Counted from the stretch's first letter, positions 1 to 7,427 are shown. The stretch is DNA of 10,626 nucleotides from Termitomyces sp. T153 (GCA_018296165.2 JACKQL020000306.1:1-10626), one strand, 5' to 3'. Notes: generated from the sequence alone by a model not told the origin. Numbers and translations: made by a program.

Positions 1-16
1 AGCGGGAGTAGGCGCA
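1..16. other. host flank at the 3' side of the element
   Basis: These 16 bases precede the first base of LTR identity (TGTCA at 17). They are the only likely host DNA in the window. The target-site duplication cannot be confirmed because the other flank lies past the right edge. If present, it would be copied from the last 4-6 bases before position 17. Position 16 (a) also matches 9841, but the latter belongs to the primer-binding site, so this is probably coincidence. Confidence 0.6.
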
Positions 17-567
17 TGTCAGGTTCTGCTGACGACAGGGGCTCAGTACACTGGCGAGTCCTTACTAGGCGGACGCGATGTCCTGCGCTTATAACCAGGC
101 GTCCAGAGTTGGAGCGGAGGTGGGGAAAGCTTGTGAGGGGGTCCCTAGGAGGAGCGGCCCAAGCAAGTCCTGAGTGGTCCGGAGGAGTCTAAGACCGAAG
201 GTACTGGTCGTTGACCCAGGACGGGTGTCAGGGTTAGTTAGTGGGCACACAAATAGATTGCGGGGTAGGCGGAGGCTTCTCAGTTGATGGGGGCGGGTTT
301 GGAGTGGGACAGGGGATCACCGGGGCTTGATGGGTTCCAGGGTCGAGCGGGTAGCGAGGTTCGGAGTTGTCGTTAAGAATGTTCAGGTCATGGTGCATGC
401 GCAGAGTTCGTACTGACGTAGGGAGCAAGGGAACTTTAGAGGAACAAAGGAAATATGTACAGTCGAGACAAGACGGAGGCAAGACAAGACTGAGAAAAGA
501 TAGATTTGAAACCTAAAAACAGAAATAGAGACGAGACGAGAGACGAAACATAGGAAACCGGTAAATG

Positions 568-580
568 TAATATCAAGACT
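568..580 (-). other. self-primer segment, 3' LTR copy
   Basis: The element-sense sequence AGTCTTGATATTA is identical to 10393-10405 and perfectly complementary to the primer-binding site at 9829-9841. It begins where the TATA box predicts the RNA 5' end. No CpG lies in it and it is unchanged between the LTRs. Confidence 0.75.
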
Positions 581-605
581 AAAGTTCGAGGAGTTATTCT
601 ATGAC

Positions 606-612
606 TTATATA
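606..612 (-). promoter_or_regulatory. TATA box of the 3' LTR
   Basis: The minus strand reads TATATAA. It lies about 32 nt upstream of the start of the self-primer segment (580 downward). An identical copy with the same spacing sits in the other LTR at 10431-10437. In this copy it would drive transcription out of the element into the flank at position 1. Confidence 0.7.
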
Positions 613-1015
613 CCAACTACTGGGTGCCTCTGAGGGTGGCGGATATGATGGCGGGGGTCGACGGAGCTGTGCAGAGTCGATGGGTGTCGGGTACAATCCA
701 AGGTCGGGCCGCAGCGGTATTCTGATGGGATCAGTTGGGGGCGCAGCTGCTCCGGGGACGTCGTGACACTCCAGGACGGGTCAGGTAAACTAGGGTAGGG
801 GGTCGGGGACGTATGACGTGGCCAGGAACAGTGGGGGAAGGTTTCAGGGGGGGTGTTGATGGCTACGGAGAGGGAGTTGCTATCGGGGTTTGCTGGAGAA
901 GTGTGGGAGTTATCCAGTGTGGGCACAAAAGTGTGGGCGGGGTTCAGGGGAGTTAGACAGGAAAATGGGAGGGGTTGGGAGCAGTGTCTAGGGAGCTAGG
1001 GAGCGGGTCGTGACA

Positions 1016-1027
1016 TCACCCCCCCTT
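1016..1027 (-). other. polypurine tract (plus-strand primer)
   Basis: On the minus strand this reads AAGGGGGGGTGA and ends exactly at the first base of the 3' LTR. Retroelements start plus-strand DNA synthesis from such an RNase H-resistant purine tract. The G7 run with a single T three bases from the end is slightly imperfect but placed as required. Its position shows that everything from 1028 to 9828 is internal to the element. Confidence 0.85.
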
Positions 1028-1090
1028 CAGCATCAAGACCCTCAAGACACGGGGAGCGAGTCGGGGATCGGTAGGGCATGGGACTCGAAG

Positions 1091-1108
1091 TTGATCAATA
1101 TTGATCAA
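1091..1108. promoter_or_regulatory. 18-bp perfect palindrome upstream of the antisense gene
   Basis: TTGATCAATATTGATCAA is its own reverse complement. It is also two copies of the 8-bp palindrome TTGATCAA separated by TA. It stands out as AT-rich in a GC-rich stretch, contains no CpG, and lies 75 bp upstream of the TATA-like box and 120 bp upstream of the first ATG of the + strand gene. The geometry suits a dimeric DNA-binding protein. No binding factor can be named from sequence. Confidence 0.55.
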
Positions 1109-1182
1109 ACCGCAGCAAGCGGTGGCGCGTGAGGAAGGAAGTCGAGGTGTGGCCGCCATTTGTCAGGGGCCCCTTCTTAAGT

Positions 1183-1190
1183 TATTAAAA
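1183..1190 (+). promoter_or_regulatory. TATA-like box of the antisense gene
   Basis: TATTAAAA on the + strand is followed by a G-run, 38 bp before the ATG at 1228. This predicts a start near 1213-1220 and a very short leader. It suggests the antisense gene has a promoter inside the element, independent of the LTR. Only the motif and spacing support it. Confidence 0.5.
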
Positions 1191-1227
1191 GGGGTGGACG
1201 CACCCGGGAGTCCGCCAGCTTGTTGCA

Positions 1228-2922
1228 ATGTCTTCTTCAGCTTATTCTCCCACAGCATCTAGGTCGCTGTCCCCACCTTCCCAGCCATCGTCCTCCAAAG
1301 ATTCAGAGGGTCGCTGAGATCGCCGTCAGGTCGAGGCGATGTACCATAGTCGTGAGTGCGGTCCGTTCCATGTACCCCAGAACACTGATTGTCCCTTCAC
1401 AGAGTTGTCTGCGGCCATGGCTAGTCCCTCAGGGCCACCGTCTGGCGTGGATGCGACGCAGCCCCCAGCAGGCGTGGTCACTTCTACGCGTTCCAAGTCT
1501 GGCATTTGCCCGGGGGTGGTCCGGCTTGTCCCAGAGGGTTTGAGGGTGGTACAGGTGGAGGTGATGCCGGAGCAGTTTGCCGAGGCGGTGGGTCGGGCGA
1601 GGGGTCCCCCCACCCTCAAGTGGTGTCAGGCGGCGGCCCGGTGAGTGGCCACTTAGCTTCATGTTTCCCGGACCAACATGCCTCTGCAGTGTGCGTCTTG
1701 TACCCAATGAGGGGAGCAGTGTGAGTTTGAGGAACCTGCATCAGGGGTATGGCGGGACACGTCAGTGTGCCTTCCGTGCCGTTTGTGGCACGAGAAGTGC
1801 TCTGTCACCCTGAGTTGGCGGGCCATCTGCATCGCAGCAGAGCAAGGGTGGGATCAAGGTTGGGTCGCAGTGCAGCTGGAGGAAGGGTGGAAGGGCAGGG
1901 TGTCAGGGAGGGGCTCCGGAGCTGGGGAAGGGGAACAGGTTAGCGTGCCTGTCATGAAGGTGGGCCCCCCGCGGGGTGGACGGAGGGAGGGGGCCCCTTC
2001 CATGCAGGAGAAAGGGAAACAGAGAGCATCTCCTTCACCTGAGGCAGGTCCCAGTAAGTGGGCGCGGGGCAAGCAGGTAATGGAGGGCCCCCCTGGTTCC
2101 ATGGTGTACTCCCCTATGTCCGGAGCCCCTGTTGAGCAGTCCGCGGATAGCTCGTGGTCGGTTGCGGAGGCCTATCTGCGGCGTCGGGTAGAGGGCTTGG
2201 AACGGTTGTTGGTTGCATGCGAGGAGGAGATTCAGGGGGTACGGGAGGAGAGGGACAGGGCTCGACGGGAGTTGGACAGGGTTCGGAGGGAACGGGACCT
2301 GGCGCAGAAAGACAAGAACGTTGCCATTGGGACTGCTGCGGAGCAATTATCTCATTTGCAGGAGTTGGAGGTGTGGACAGTGCATTTGCAGGCGCGGGCG
2401 GAGGCGGCAGAGGTGGCGACGCAGCAGAAAGGAGGCTCAGGAGTGCGGGAGACCCAGCAGGGTTCCAGCGCTGGGGAAGTCCGGGCGGTGGCGGAGAGGG
2501 CGTGGCAGCGGGAGGAATGGCTTGCCAACAAGGCGGCCTCGGGCTGGCGAGGAGTGCTTCATGAGTGGTTTCCCCGCTTTTGTCTCCTAAGCGCTGATTC
2601 AGGTTCCACAGACTGGGCCAGGGAGCATCGCATCCTTCTCGACGGAGCGTCGGCAGTGCTGGGGTCCATCCATGATGGGTTGGCGAGGGTGCCTGGGGAC
2701 CTTCCACCGGAGTTGGGTCAAGGGGTTATGCAGATGGGGTGTCTGTTGGCAGGGCATTGGCAGAGGGCGATGGCAGATCCCGGGGTGTGGTGGGAGATGG
2801 CGACGGACGTGGGGAAACCGCTTCCTGGGTAACCCAAGGTTCTGGCGGCGGTAGTGGCACAGTTGGAGGTGTTTATGGTGGGAAGGGTAGCGGGGTTAGG
2901 GTCGGAGGAGGAGGAAGAGTGA
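1228..2922 (+). pseudogene. antisense accessory gene: Zn2Cys6-like cluster plus coiled coil, decayed
   Basis: I do not recognise a named family. One + frame runs from ATG 1228 to TGA 2920, opposite to gag-pol, between pol and the 3' LTR. The longest uninterrupted part is 1765-2832. Parts in order: a Ser/Pro-rich N-terminus; a region ending around 1640; a cysteine cluster CX2CX6CX15CX2CX6C (1690-1800), resembling fungal Zn2Cys6 clusters but with a longer loop; a basic Gly/Pro/Ser-rich linker; a charged coiled coil (about 2155-2424, rich in Glu-Arg heptads); and a Trp-rich helical C-terminus ending in an acidic tail. In-frame breaks are TGA at 1315, 1642 and 1708 (each consistent with CGA), TAG at 1654 and TAA at 2830. 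GTGAGT at 1641 and CTGCAG ending at 1689 could bound a 49-nt intron, but that splice loses the cysteine frame. The role is unknown; a DNA-binding or silencing-related function is only inference. Confidence 0.7.
1690..1800 (+). other. Zn2Cys6-like cysteine cluster of the antisense protein
   Basis: Two CX2CX6C units (CASC... then CLPC...KC) are separated by 15 residues. The Zn(II)2Cys6 pattern of fungal transcription factors is CX2CX6C, a loop, then CX2CX6-8C, with a loop usually of about 5-12. All six cysteines survive; one TGA at 1708 lies between the second and third. The basic residues usual between cysteines are sparse, so metal binding is more plausible than sequence-specific DNA binding. 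Confidence 0.55.
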
Positions 2923-3151
2923 GGGGAATTCAGACCCCGTCATTGACTTGTTCTCTGCCCCTTCTTGTTCGAGTATATATCTGTACACTGCTTGTTTCTA
3001 TACAGTCTCTGGTCCTTCTGCTGAGTGTGGGAAGTTTCAGATAGAGCGAGGAGAGGAGTAAGTGGAAACACGTAGGAGAGTACTGGTGGGAGTTGAATCC
3101 CTGATGAACCCAGAGGTGGGGGTTACGCCCACTATTGCCATCTGTGTTGGG
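2923..3151. other. convergent spacer between the antisense gene and pol
   Basis: This 229-bp stretch separates the 3' ends of two converging genes. It is more T-rich than its surroundings and holds GTATATATCTGTACA near 2971, which could act as an efficiency element for 3'-end formation of the + strand transcript. No AATAAA is visible. No RNA gene or other gene is seen. Confidence 0.5.
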
Positions 3152-3194
3152 TCAGTCCCGGGGGTTCCGGGGCTTGGCGGGATTCCGTCGGTGG

Positions 3195-3343
3195 AAGTCC
3201 TGGAGTTTGTCGGGGGCTCTGTCAAGGTTCTTTTGGGGTTCCCACGTGTCGTCCTCAGGTCCGTAGCCTTTTCAGCGGACCAAGTACTGGAGTCAGCCGC
3301 AAACTACCCAGGAGTCGAGGATCTCGTCGACCTCGTAGTGATA
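3195..3343 (-). other. chromodomain at the Pol C-terminus, two stops
   Basis: Chromodomains of chromoviruses bind modified histone tails or heterochromatin and steer integration. Seen: [10 protein letters not shown], then [18 protein letters not shown] and [13 protein letters not shown], covering the whole module. TGA at 3293-3295 stands before LQYLV (Arg in many relatives) and TGA at 3272-3274 replaces the conserved Trp of the VRWKGY motif. The second is a TGG to TGA change outside CpG. The frame ends at TGA 3152. Confidence 0.88.
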
Positions 3344-3344
3344 C

Positions 3345-3754
3345 TCGTCCTCGACTTCGACGGGGGGTGGTCGGCTGGGGCGTTGGCTGGGGAAGGGGTC
3401 TGGAGCGTGCCTTTCAAGGAGTCGAACGTGGAACACAGGGTGGAGGCCCTTCAGGCCTGGAGGCAGGTCGAGCTTGTAAGCGTGGGTGGAGACCTTCTGG
3501 AGGATCTTGAATGGGCCAAGGCGTTTGTGGTCGAGTTTGATGGAAGGCCTCCAGGTCTTAAGATTTTGTTGGTCAAGCCAGACCAAGGTGCCGGGGGGCC
3601 AGTCGGGGGTCGGCTTGCGACGGGCGTCAGCGTGCTTGGAGTAGGCTTGGTTGGCGGTGTCGATCTTGTCCCGGAGGAATTGGTGGAGGGACTGGAGGTC
3701 CTCAGCGACTTTGTGGGCAATGTGGGAGGGGATGTCTTTGAGGGACAGCGTGAG
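3345..3754 (-). other. integrase C-terminus with GPY/F module
   Basis: The same frame continues past the TGA at 3755. It contains the [10 protein letters not shown] motif (GPY/F module, at about 3500-3530) and [12 protein letters not shown], the standard link from the integrase core to the chromodomain. A proline-rich segment follows. Confidence 0.88.
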
Positions 3755-3839
3755 TCAAGGATTGTAGCCCTTGTTAGCGTAAAAGGGGGAAACTCCGGTG
3801 GTGGAGTGAGGCGTGTTGTTGTAGGTGAATTCGGCGAGG

Positions 3840-4540
3840 GGAAGCTCTGCATGCCAGTCGTTCTGTAAATAGTTAACATAGAGGCGAAGATACTGTTCTA
3901 ATGTCTGGTTTACGTGCTCGGTTTGTCTGTTGGTTTCCGGGTGGTAGGCGGTAGAGAGGCTGGTTTTGATCTCGAGCGCCTTGCACAGCGATTGCCAAAA
4001 ATGAGATACAAATAGGGGTCCATGGTCGGAGACGATGTCGTCAGGAAGTCCATGTTTGGAGAATACGTGTTCTAGAAATAGTTTGGCAAAATTCGGGGCG
4101 GTTTCAGTGGTGTGGCAGGGAATAAAGAGGGCTTGTTTGGTAAGGCAGCAGACGACGACGAGGATTGCGTCGAAACCTTTGGAGTCGGGGAGTTCGACGA
4201 TATGATCCATCAATATTGAAGACCAGGGGCGGCGACCAACAGGGAGGGGTTTCAGTAATCCGTGGGGGCGATGGCGGGGTACTTTGGCCTGTAGGCAGGG
4301 TTCGCAGGCTCTTACGTATCGCATGACGTCCTTCTTCATTCCTGGCCAAAAATAAGTCTGGGAGATGAGTTGAAGGGTCTTACAAATTTCTGGGTGCCCC
4401 CAGAGTTTGTGATTGTGGTGCTGCCAGAGTATGTCGAGGCGAATGGACTTGTGGTCCAGGGCATAGATTTGTCCACTCCGGAGCAGCAGGCGGTGGTCTG
4501 GGGATAGCAAAAAGGGGTTGCCTACACTCAACTCGTTTGC
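3840..4540 (-). other. integrase: HHCC zinc-binding and DDE core domains
   Basis: Integrase joins the cDNA ends to host DNA. In the open segment 4531-3755 the zinc-binding module has His39, His46, Cys76 and Cys79 around YFWPGMKKDV. The core has Asp109 (LMDHIVELP), Asp169 (VSDHGPLF) and Glu205 (RQTEHVNQTLEQYLR); the last two are separated by 35 residues, the DD35E spacing. Arg-to-His and Asp-to-Asn changes beside these residues fit CpG decay. The segment ends at TGA 3755 after NKGYNP, where the family continues with Arg. It is entered by a one-base shift near 4542-4545. Confidence 0.95.
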
Positions 4541-4698
4541 AGGGGTCGTGCTGGTTGAAGAAGGGGTCCGGGGGTGAATTTCTGATTTGCTGGAGGATTC
4601 CTTCTTTGTTTAAAATCAGCACGGCATGTAGATGTTCGGGTGGGATTACCACTCGATGGTTGAATGCATTTTGTTTGGTTTTGAACGATTTCTTCGGA

Positions 4699-5190
4699 TA
4701 CACGTTGGGTCTCCGAGTGAGGGTGTCGGGCTTTGCGCCGAGTCGCCCGGGGCGGTAGTGAATGGTAAAATTGTACTCTGAAAGGGTTTCGGACCATCGA
4801 GCCTGGCGGCGGCTGAGCTGTTTCGTGGTCGTGAAATATTGCAGGTTGTTGTGATCAGAGTAGACTTGGATGCGGTGCAGGGACCCTTCGAGGTAGGCCC
4901 GCCACTGATGAAAGGCTTCGACAATCGCAAGGAGTTCCTTGTCGTAAATGTCGTAGTTGAGTTCCGCTGGGATCATTGATTGGGTGTAGAAGGTGACGGG
5001 GGTGGAGATCCTTGCCCCCCGAGTTCGACTGGGAGAGTATCCCAGCAATAGCGTAGTCGGAGGCGTCACATTCGAGCACAATCGGTAGGGAGGGGTCAAA
5101 ATGGCGGAGGACCGGAGCGGAGGTGAAGGCCTTCTTCAGGAGGAGGAATACGCTCTGGCACTTGCTGTCCCAATCCCAAGGGGTGTCCTT
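4699..5190 (-). other. RNase H domain, interrupted by a frame change
   Basis: RNase H degrades the RNA strand after copying and generates the plus-strand primer. The first acidic residue is in [10 protein letters not shown], upstream of a frame change in a six-G run at 5015-5020. The rest follows in the next frame: [21 protein letters not shown] (Glu), [11 protein letters not shown] (Asp), and [14 protein letters not shown] (final Asp). All four acidic positions are present if the extra base is ignored. Confidence 0.9.
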
Positions 5191-5239
5191 CCGTGTGAGT
5201 CGGTTGAGGGGTTTGGTGATCCCGGAGTAGTTGTTGATG

Positions 5240-6070
5240 AAGCGGCGATAGAAGTTAGCAAACCCTAAGAATGACTGTACCTCCTTGACGTTCCGCGGGG
5301 AGGGCCAGTTGAGTATCGCGTCGACCTTGGCGGGGTCCATGCGCACACCGTCGGGGGTGATGATGACCCCGAGATATTTGACTTCTGCTGTGTGGAATGA
5401 GCACTTTTCAGGTTTAGCATGAAGGTGATACTCTCGGAGTTGTTCCAGGACACGGTGGACGTGCTCTGAATGCTCTGCCGGCAAATTCAAGTAGATCAGG
5501 ATATCGTCCAAATATACAATGACAAAGACGTCATTCATGTTGTGGAAGATGTTGTTCATGAAGTACTGGAAGGTGGCGGGGGAGTTAGTCATTCTGAAGG
5601 GCATTACAAGATACTCAAAGAGGCCGTAGCAGGTGTGAAAGGTGGTCTTCCATTCATGTCCCGGGGCAATCCGGACGTTGTTGTAGCTGGAATGAAGGTC
5701 GATTTTCGTGTAAATCTTGGCGCTGCAAAGGCGATCAACAAGGTCTCCAATTAAGGGGAGGGGGTACCGGTTCTTCTTGGTGACTTTGTTGAGACCCTGA
5801 TAGTCCACACAGAGTCGGAGGGATCCGTCTTTTTTCTTGGCAAACAGAACCGGAGCGCCAGCCGCGGAGATCAAGGGACGCATGAAACCTTTGCCGAGCA
5901 TGTCATTGAGGTATTCATTCAGGGCCCGGAGCTTGATTTTGGACATGTTGTAGATCTTGCCAAACGGGGGTGAGGTACCTTCTTCGAGGTCGATCTGGTG
6001 GTCGTAGGAGCGGTGTGGAGGGAGTTCCTTGGCACTTCCTTTGGAGAACACATCAGCAAACTTATGATAC
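5240..6070 (-). other. reverse transcriptase domain
   Basis: Ty3-type RT synthesises cDNA from the genomic RNA. In the open segment 6375-4855 I see the entry region (KFADVFSKG, SYDHQIDL), PVLFAKKKDGSLRLCVDY, TKIDL with the first catalytic Asp near residue 226, FEYLVMPF, SPATFQ, and YVYLDD-type box YLDDILIY at residues 288-291 (5503-5514), then VKYLG and SFLGFANFYRRFI. All three catalytic aspartates are present. Changes at usually constant sites include Gly to Arg after MPF and Arg to His after TKIDL, both explicable by CpG transitions. Confidence 0.95.
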
Positions 6071-6372
6071 TCCGGGGGAACTACTTCGGATAGGATCTGT
6101 TCCTCCGTCTTTTTTTCTGGCATGGTAGTCCCTGCACGGAGGTATTCCTCAGGTAGGGCTGGCGTGACTTGCAACTGGAAGGCGGGGGTGCCTTTTCGTA
6201 GGAGGCGTGTGAAGGGGATGGCGCCGATGATTTTAATGTCAAGGTTTCTGGAGTTAACGGGGTTGGGTACTGTGGGTGTAGCAGTTGGGTCCGGGGTGGT
6301 GTCGGGGTCAGGGATAGACTGGAAGCGGAGGTGGATGGCGGCTGCTAAGCTTGCTTCAGGGCTGGGGAATTG

Positions 6373-6690
6373 CATGGTGAGGTTCTTCCAGTTGATGTCG
6401 GGATTGACATCTCACAGCCACGGGAGTCCGAGCATGATCGGGGTCGACGGGGGTAGTTGGGTAATGAGGAGTCGGGCCTGGAACTGCAGGTCGTTATTGA
6501 GAGTGAGGGTGTTGTTGTGGTACTGCGTGATTCTTGTCGTGGCGGGGCTCCCGTCAAAGAGTTGGAGCTCGAGGGGTTTGTCGAGGTTGTTGCATTGGAG
6601 GTCGAGTTGGTTGCTGATGAAGACACCGGAGGCGCCGCTGTCTACGAGGGCGGGAAGTACCTTGAGCAAGCCGCCAAGTCGGACATAGAT
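6373..6690 (-). other. retropepsin domain 2, DSGA intact
   Basis: A second complete protease fold lies in the same frame directly after the first: LVDSGAS, LFDG, LLITQL, PIMLGLPWL and NPDINW, each aligning with the corresponding segment of domain 1. TGA at 6700 separates the two and TGA at 6412 falls inside the final strand, both where Arg is expected. It may be an ancient duplication with one copy specialised as a non-catalytic fold, or two working proteases. Confidence 0.8.
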
Positions 6691-6840
6691 GACAAACAAT
6701 CATGCAGACCTAGAGTGAAGTTGCGGCGGGGTCCGGGGTTGGTTGATCATGGTCTCAGAGCTCTTGGAGGGGGGTGAGACATGGAAGGGTACCAGTCCAG
6801 AGTCGGTGGGGTTGTCCCGGTTGAGGCATGGGGTGAGACT

Positions 6841-7152
6841 GGGCCAATCGACGCGGGGATTGGTGGAGCGGAGCCATGAGAACCCTAAGATGACGGGGGC
6901 GGAGGGGTGTAATTTTGTGATGAGTAGTCGGAGTTCTTGCTGTTGTCTGTCGGCGAAGGTCAGGGTCATTTCTAGGCAATGAGTGATGTCTCCCGCTGGG
7001 GTAGAGTCTCCATCAAAGAGTTTGAGGGGGATCGGGGCGGGGAGGCGGCGGAGGGGTTGTGGGGCAAGCGCTGCCAGGGATTCGTCAACAAAGTTATCGG
7101 TGGCGCCACTGTTGACTAGTGTGGGGATGGGTTTGTCGGTGAAGGGGAGAGT
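6841..7152 (-). other. retropepsin domain 1, catalytic Asp replaced by Asn
   Basis: A retroviral-type aspartic protease matures Gag and Pol as a homodimer using one Asp per subunit in D-(S/T)-G. Here the motif reads TLVNSGAT: the codon at 7111-7113 is AAC, following GTC. A CpG transition from GTC-GAC gives exactly this. Downstream hallmarks are present: LFDG, the LLITKL strand, VILGFSWL and NPRVDW. Without the Asp this domain should be inactive. Confidence 0.85.
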
Positions 7153-7295
7153 GGTGTGGAGGAGGAGGTTTGTGGAGGAGTGGGAGGGGAGGTGTGCTGG
7201 GGGGTTGTCCGGAGCGAGCATCATTGCATGGAGGAGTGTGGCTGGGGCGGAGAAGACGTTGGGATATGGTCCGCGGTCTAGTGCGTCTTCCAGAC

Positions 7296-7332
7296 CTAAA
7301 CTGCTGACTCGTTTTCCATGAACTGGTAGTTA
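7296..7332 (-). other. gag-pol overlap, possible -1 frameshift zone
   Basis: Pol opens after TAA 7330-7332. If the TGA at 7377 is ignored, the Gag frame stays open to TAG 7296-7298. The pol frame is -1 relative to gag over this overlap. The only slippery-like heptamer in the gag phase is G GAA AAC at 7317-7311, which is not a canonical X XXY YYZ site. Support is weak. Confidence 0.3.
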
Positions 7333-7385
7333 CAGTCTTCTCCGTCGATTGTCCACACGGCGCGTCCCATCACCTGTCATTTAGG

Positions 7386-7427
7386 GCAACTGCGAATAAA
7401 GTGTCCCTGCTCACCACATAGGATGCA
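7386..7427 (-). other. CCHC zinc knuckle (nucleocapsid)
   Basis: CILCGEQGHFIRSC matches CX2CX4HX4C exactly. It binds the genomic RNA. It lies in the gag frame downstream of two TGA codons (7707, 7653), so the present copy would lose it. A TGA follows two residues later. Confidence 0.92.

Larger units (their letters stand above)
17..1015 (-). repeat. 3' LTR, complete (999 bp)
   Basis: Positions 17-801 match 9842-10626 at a constant offset of 9825 without gaps, at about 97% identity. The repeat begins TGTCA and ends TGACA, a perfect 5-bp terminal inverted repeat with the TG...CA ends of LTRs. The inner edge is fixed by the polypurine tract starting at 1016. In element orientation U3 runs from 1015 down to about 581, and R plus U5 from about 580 down to 17, using the predicted transcription start at 580. 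The R/U5 part contains a purine-rich stretch of degenerate agac/aagac units (about 462-550). Short reading frames exist but are duplicated in both LTRs and look non-coding. The repeat is longer than most fungal chromovirus LTRs. Confidence 0.95.
3152..7329 (-). pseudogene. pol: pol polyprotein of a chromovirus (PR-PR-RT-RNase H-IN-chromodomain), broken
   Basis: This encodes the enzymes that mature Gag-Pol, copy RNA to DNA in the particle and insert the DNA in the nucleus. Domain order is protease, a second protease, reverse transcriptase, RNase H, integrase, GPY/F module and chromodomain, the chromovirus arrangement of Ty3/gypsy. The reading frame is open from 7329 after a TAA at 7330. Breaks seen: TGA at 6700, 6412, 3755 and 3293 (each where Arg CGA is expected), TGA at 3272 in place of Trp, an apparent one-base gain in a G6 run at 5015-5020, and another in a C4 run near 4542-4545. 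Pol is in the -1 frame relative to Gag, so expression by ribosomal frameshift is possible. Several conserved Arg and Asp positions read His, Cys or Asn. RT and IN catalytic residues remain. Confidence 0.93.

Noticed and set aside
234..482. Short frames in the LTRs (234-482 and 10059-10307; 436-696 and 10261-10521)
   Set aside because: They are duplicated because the LTR is duplicated, show no family resemblance, and the second pair crosses the predicted transcription start.
462..550. agac/aagac-rich tract as a tandem repeat array or CRISPR-like structure
   Set aside because: Units are degenerate and irregular with no fixed spacing; it is simple purine-rich sequence in R/U5.
414..820. TGACGT half-sites (414-419, 814-819) as CREB/ATF elements in the LTR
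   Set aside because: Six-base motifs are expected by chance at this length; the first lies downstream of the predicted start site, and nothing else supports regulation.
2114..2707. 197-codon minus-strand frame, proline-rich, in the element's sense direction (an env-like candidate)
   Set aside because: It mirrors the coiled-coil coding sequence of the + strand gene; there is no signal peptide or membrane segment, and its Pro/Ser/Thr content is what an antisense of Gly/Glu/Arg codons gives.
3062..3868. Open frame of 268 codons on the + strand over the integrase/chromodomain region
   Set aside because: It lies opposite unmistakable integrase C-terminal and chromodomain coding sequence, has low-complexity Val/Gly-rich content, and shows no domain; it is a shadow of pol.
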